DNA from: Microbispora corallina
Lineage (GTDB): Bacteria; Actinomycetota; Actinomycetes; Streptosporangiales; Streptosporangiaceae
Direction of reading: 5' to 3'
NCBI RefSeq assembly: GCF_016863035.1
Contig: NZ_BOOC01000049.1
Span: 1-62,260, forward strand
DNA length: 62,260 nucleotides
The first letter of the stretch is position 1; the number at the start of each line of letters is the position of its first letter. Positions 61,336 through 62,260 of the stretch are shown here, piece by piece. Made by a program: the position numbers and the translations under genes. The notes below the pieces were generated by a model, which was given only the letters and a program-made list of their open reading frames with translations, had not been told where the DNA came from and searched no databases.

Positions 61336-61926
61336 ATGGACGACGGCGACCGGGGCGCGGGGCGGACGGCGCGGCCCAAGCGGGCGGACGCCCGGCGCAA
61401 CGAGGAGGCCCTGCTCGACGCGGCCGCCGCGGTCTTCGTCGAGTCGGGCGTGGAGGCTCCGGTGCGCGACATCGCGGCCAGGGCCGGTGTCGGGACGGCC
61501 ACGATCTACCGCCACTTCCCGACGCGGGCGGATCTCGTCGTCGCCGTCTACCGGCGCCAGGTCGAGACCTGCGCCGAGGCCGGTCGGGCTCTGCTGGCGG
61601 ACAGTCCGAGTCCGTTCGCCGCGCTGACGCGGTGGATCGACCTCTTCGTCGACTTCGTGGTCACCAAGCACGGACTCGCCGCCGTGCTGCGGCCCGACAA
61701 CGCCGACTTCGGCGCGCTGCACGCCTACTTCGTCGACCGTCTCGTGCCCGTGTGCGCCCGGCTGCTCGACGCCGCGGCCGGCGCCGGCGAGATCCGCTCC
61801 GACCTGGACGCCTACCAGCTCATGCGGGGGATCGGGAACCTCTGCATCGGCGCGGACGGCGACCCCCGCTACGACGCGCGCCTGCTGGTCGGTCTCCTGG
61901 TCGCGGGGCTGCGCCCACCGCACTGA
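61336..61926 (+). CDS. TetR-family transcriptional regulator
   Basis: 196 residues. N-terminal HTH: NEEALLDAAAAVFVESGVEA, then VRDIAARAGVGTATIYRHFP with the recognition helix, and RADLVVAVYRRQVETCAEAG. A TetR_C ligand domain follows. Typical SbtR-like group controlling a divergent oxidoreductase. ATG at 61336 after GGAGGGAA at about 10 bases. Confidence 0.92.
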   Translation: MDDGDRGAGRTARPKRADARRNEEALLDAAAAVFVESGVEAPVRDIAARAGVGTATIYRHFPTRADLVVAVYRRQVETCAEAGRALLADSPSPFAALTRWIDLFVDFVVTKHGLAAVLRPDNADFGALHAYFVDRLVPVCARLLDAAAGAGEIRSDLDAYQLMRGIGNLCIGADGDPRYDARLLVGLLVAGLRPPH

Positions 61927-62245
61927 GCGGATGGCGCGGGACATCTGAGACGGGTCCGGGAGGCCGCCCGGTTTCGTTCAGCGGCTGTGACCTTCGTCAC
62001 AGAGGTCAGTAGACCGGTCCATCACTGTCCGTCGCCGTCGCGAGACGGACATGCCGCGTGATCAGCCAATCCCAGGAAATTCTCAGGAATGGCATTCAGC
62101 CGCCATTCAGGGTGCGCACGGCTAAGTCGCAAGATTTCACTTCAGACTGCTTATTTCTCTCCTGATTCTTCGTATAACTTTTAGCCGTTCCTTCACTGAC
62201 GGTTGGGGCGCAAGTGACGCCTCACGACAGACCAGGGAGATCCTC
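61927..62245. other. Long leader/intergenic region before the gene at the window's end
   Basis: No coding sequence. It holds a CRP-like palindrome at 61986-62001, a repeated CATTCAG at about 62092 and 62104, and TATAAC at 62173-62178 as a possible -10 element. AGGGAG at about 62233-62238 is a ribosome-binding site for the gene that starts at 62246. Confidence 0.5.
61986..62001. promoter_or_regulatory. CRP-type palindrome TGTGA-N6-TCACA
   Basis: TGTGACCTTCGTCACA is a perfect match to the consensus of CRP/FNR-family cAMP receptor proteins, and the palindrome extends by one base on each side. It is 245-260 bases upstream of the gene at the right edge, and 60 bases downstream of the TetR stop. 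Confidence 0.6.
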
Positions 62246-62260
62246 TTGAAGCGCACCCTC
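62246..62260 (+). CDS. Start of a gene cut by the window end
   Basis: TTG at 62246 with AGGGAG 7 bases upstream opens a frame reading (M)KRTL to the last base. Lys-Arg after the start suggests a signal peptide, but five residues are too few to name it. Confidence 0.35.

Noticed and set aside
62003..62245. Possible c-di-AMP (ydaO-type) riboswitch in the leader of the last gene
   Set aside because: Such leaders precede rpf-like genes in actinomycetes, but I could not find the conserved GGGGA/ACCC core elements of the motif here.

Overview
The window is high-GC actinobacterial DNA. The gene order galU, glp/moeA, moaC, mog, GNAT, sepX/glpR and the order metG, tatD, ksgA, ispE, ABC-F are typical of mycelial actinomycetes. 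The abundance of FG-GAP proteins, transmembrane Ser/Thr kinases and TetR/ArsR regulators suggests a Streptosporangiaceae-like organism (inference; no rRNA is present). Most of the window is ordinary chromosome, interrupted by one integrated element, one older integration scar and two small families of paralogous surface-signalling genes.

Layout. 1-3.9 kb: a divergent XRE/cupin regulator and BenE-type transporter with a palindrome between them, a small protein with a HEPN-like RxxxxH motif, and a membrane-anchored HTH protein. 3.95-12.47 kb: an island of about 8.5 kb in the 3' end of tRNA-Arg(CCT), bounded by a 47-bp direct repeat with one mismatch. It carries two convergent, overlapping DUF2075 nuclease/helicase-like genes, small unknown genes, a truncated and frameshifted SNF2-type helicase, a truncated tyrosine recombinase, and an AbiTii-domain gene split by an in-frame TAG. 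It looks like a decaying defence island.

12.6-24.5 kb: housekeeping and envelope genes: a Gln-rich anchored protein, a VanY-like peptidase, a SAF/CpaB-like protein, MTA phosphorylase, an FmdB protein, a K+(Na+)/H+ antiporter, 5-FTHF cyclo-ligase, galU, the molybdenum-cofactor/Glp cluster, sepX/glpR and tRNA-Ala(CGC). 24.5-25.9 kb: an old integration scar with two different tyrosine-recombinase tails. 25.9-37.7 kb: mixed accessory metabolism (DsbA-like protein, aldo/keto reductase, class II glutamine amidotransferase, glutamate decarboxylase, DUF2267, orphan Trypco2-like protein, nucleotidyltransferase, an MDR oxidoreductase with internal repeats next to an ArsR regulator, GNAT, lipoprotein).

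37.8-62.3 kb: protein mannosyltransferase, rsmI, a second polytopic glycosyltransferase, a GT2 enzyme, metG, tatD, ksgA, ispE and an ABC-F ATPase. Inserted among these, on the minus strand, are two copies of an apparently uncharacterised module. A transmembrane Ser/Thr kinase with an extracellular domain is followed, through a 4-base GTGA overlap, by a secreted FG-GAP beta-propeller protein. The second copy continues with a kinase-less version of the extracellular domain and a third FG-GAP protein, again overlapping by GTGA. This repeated module and the tRNA-Arg island are the most interesting parts of the window.
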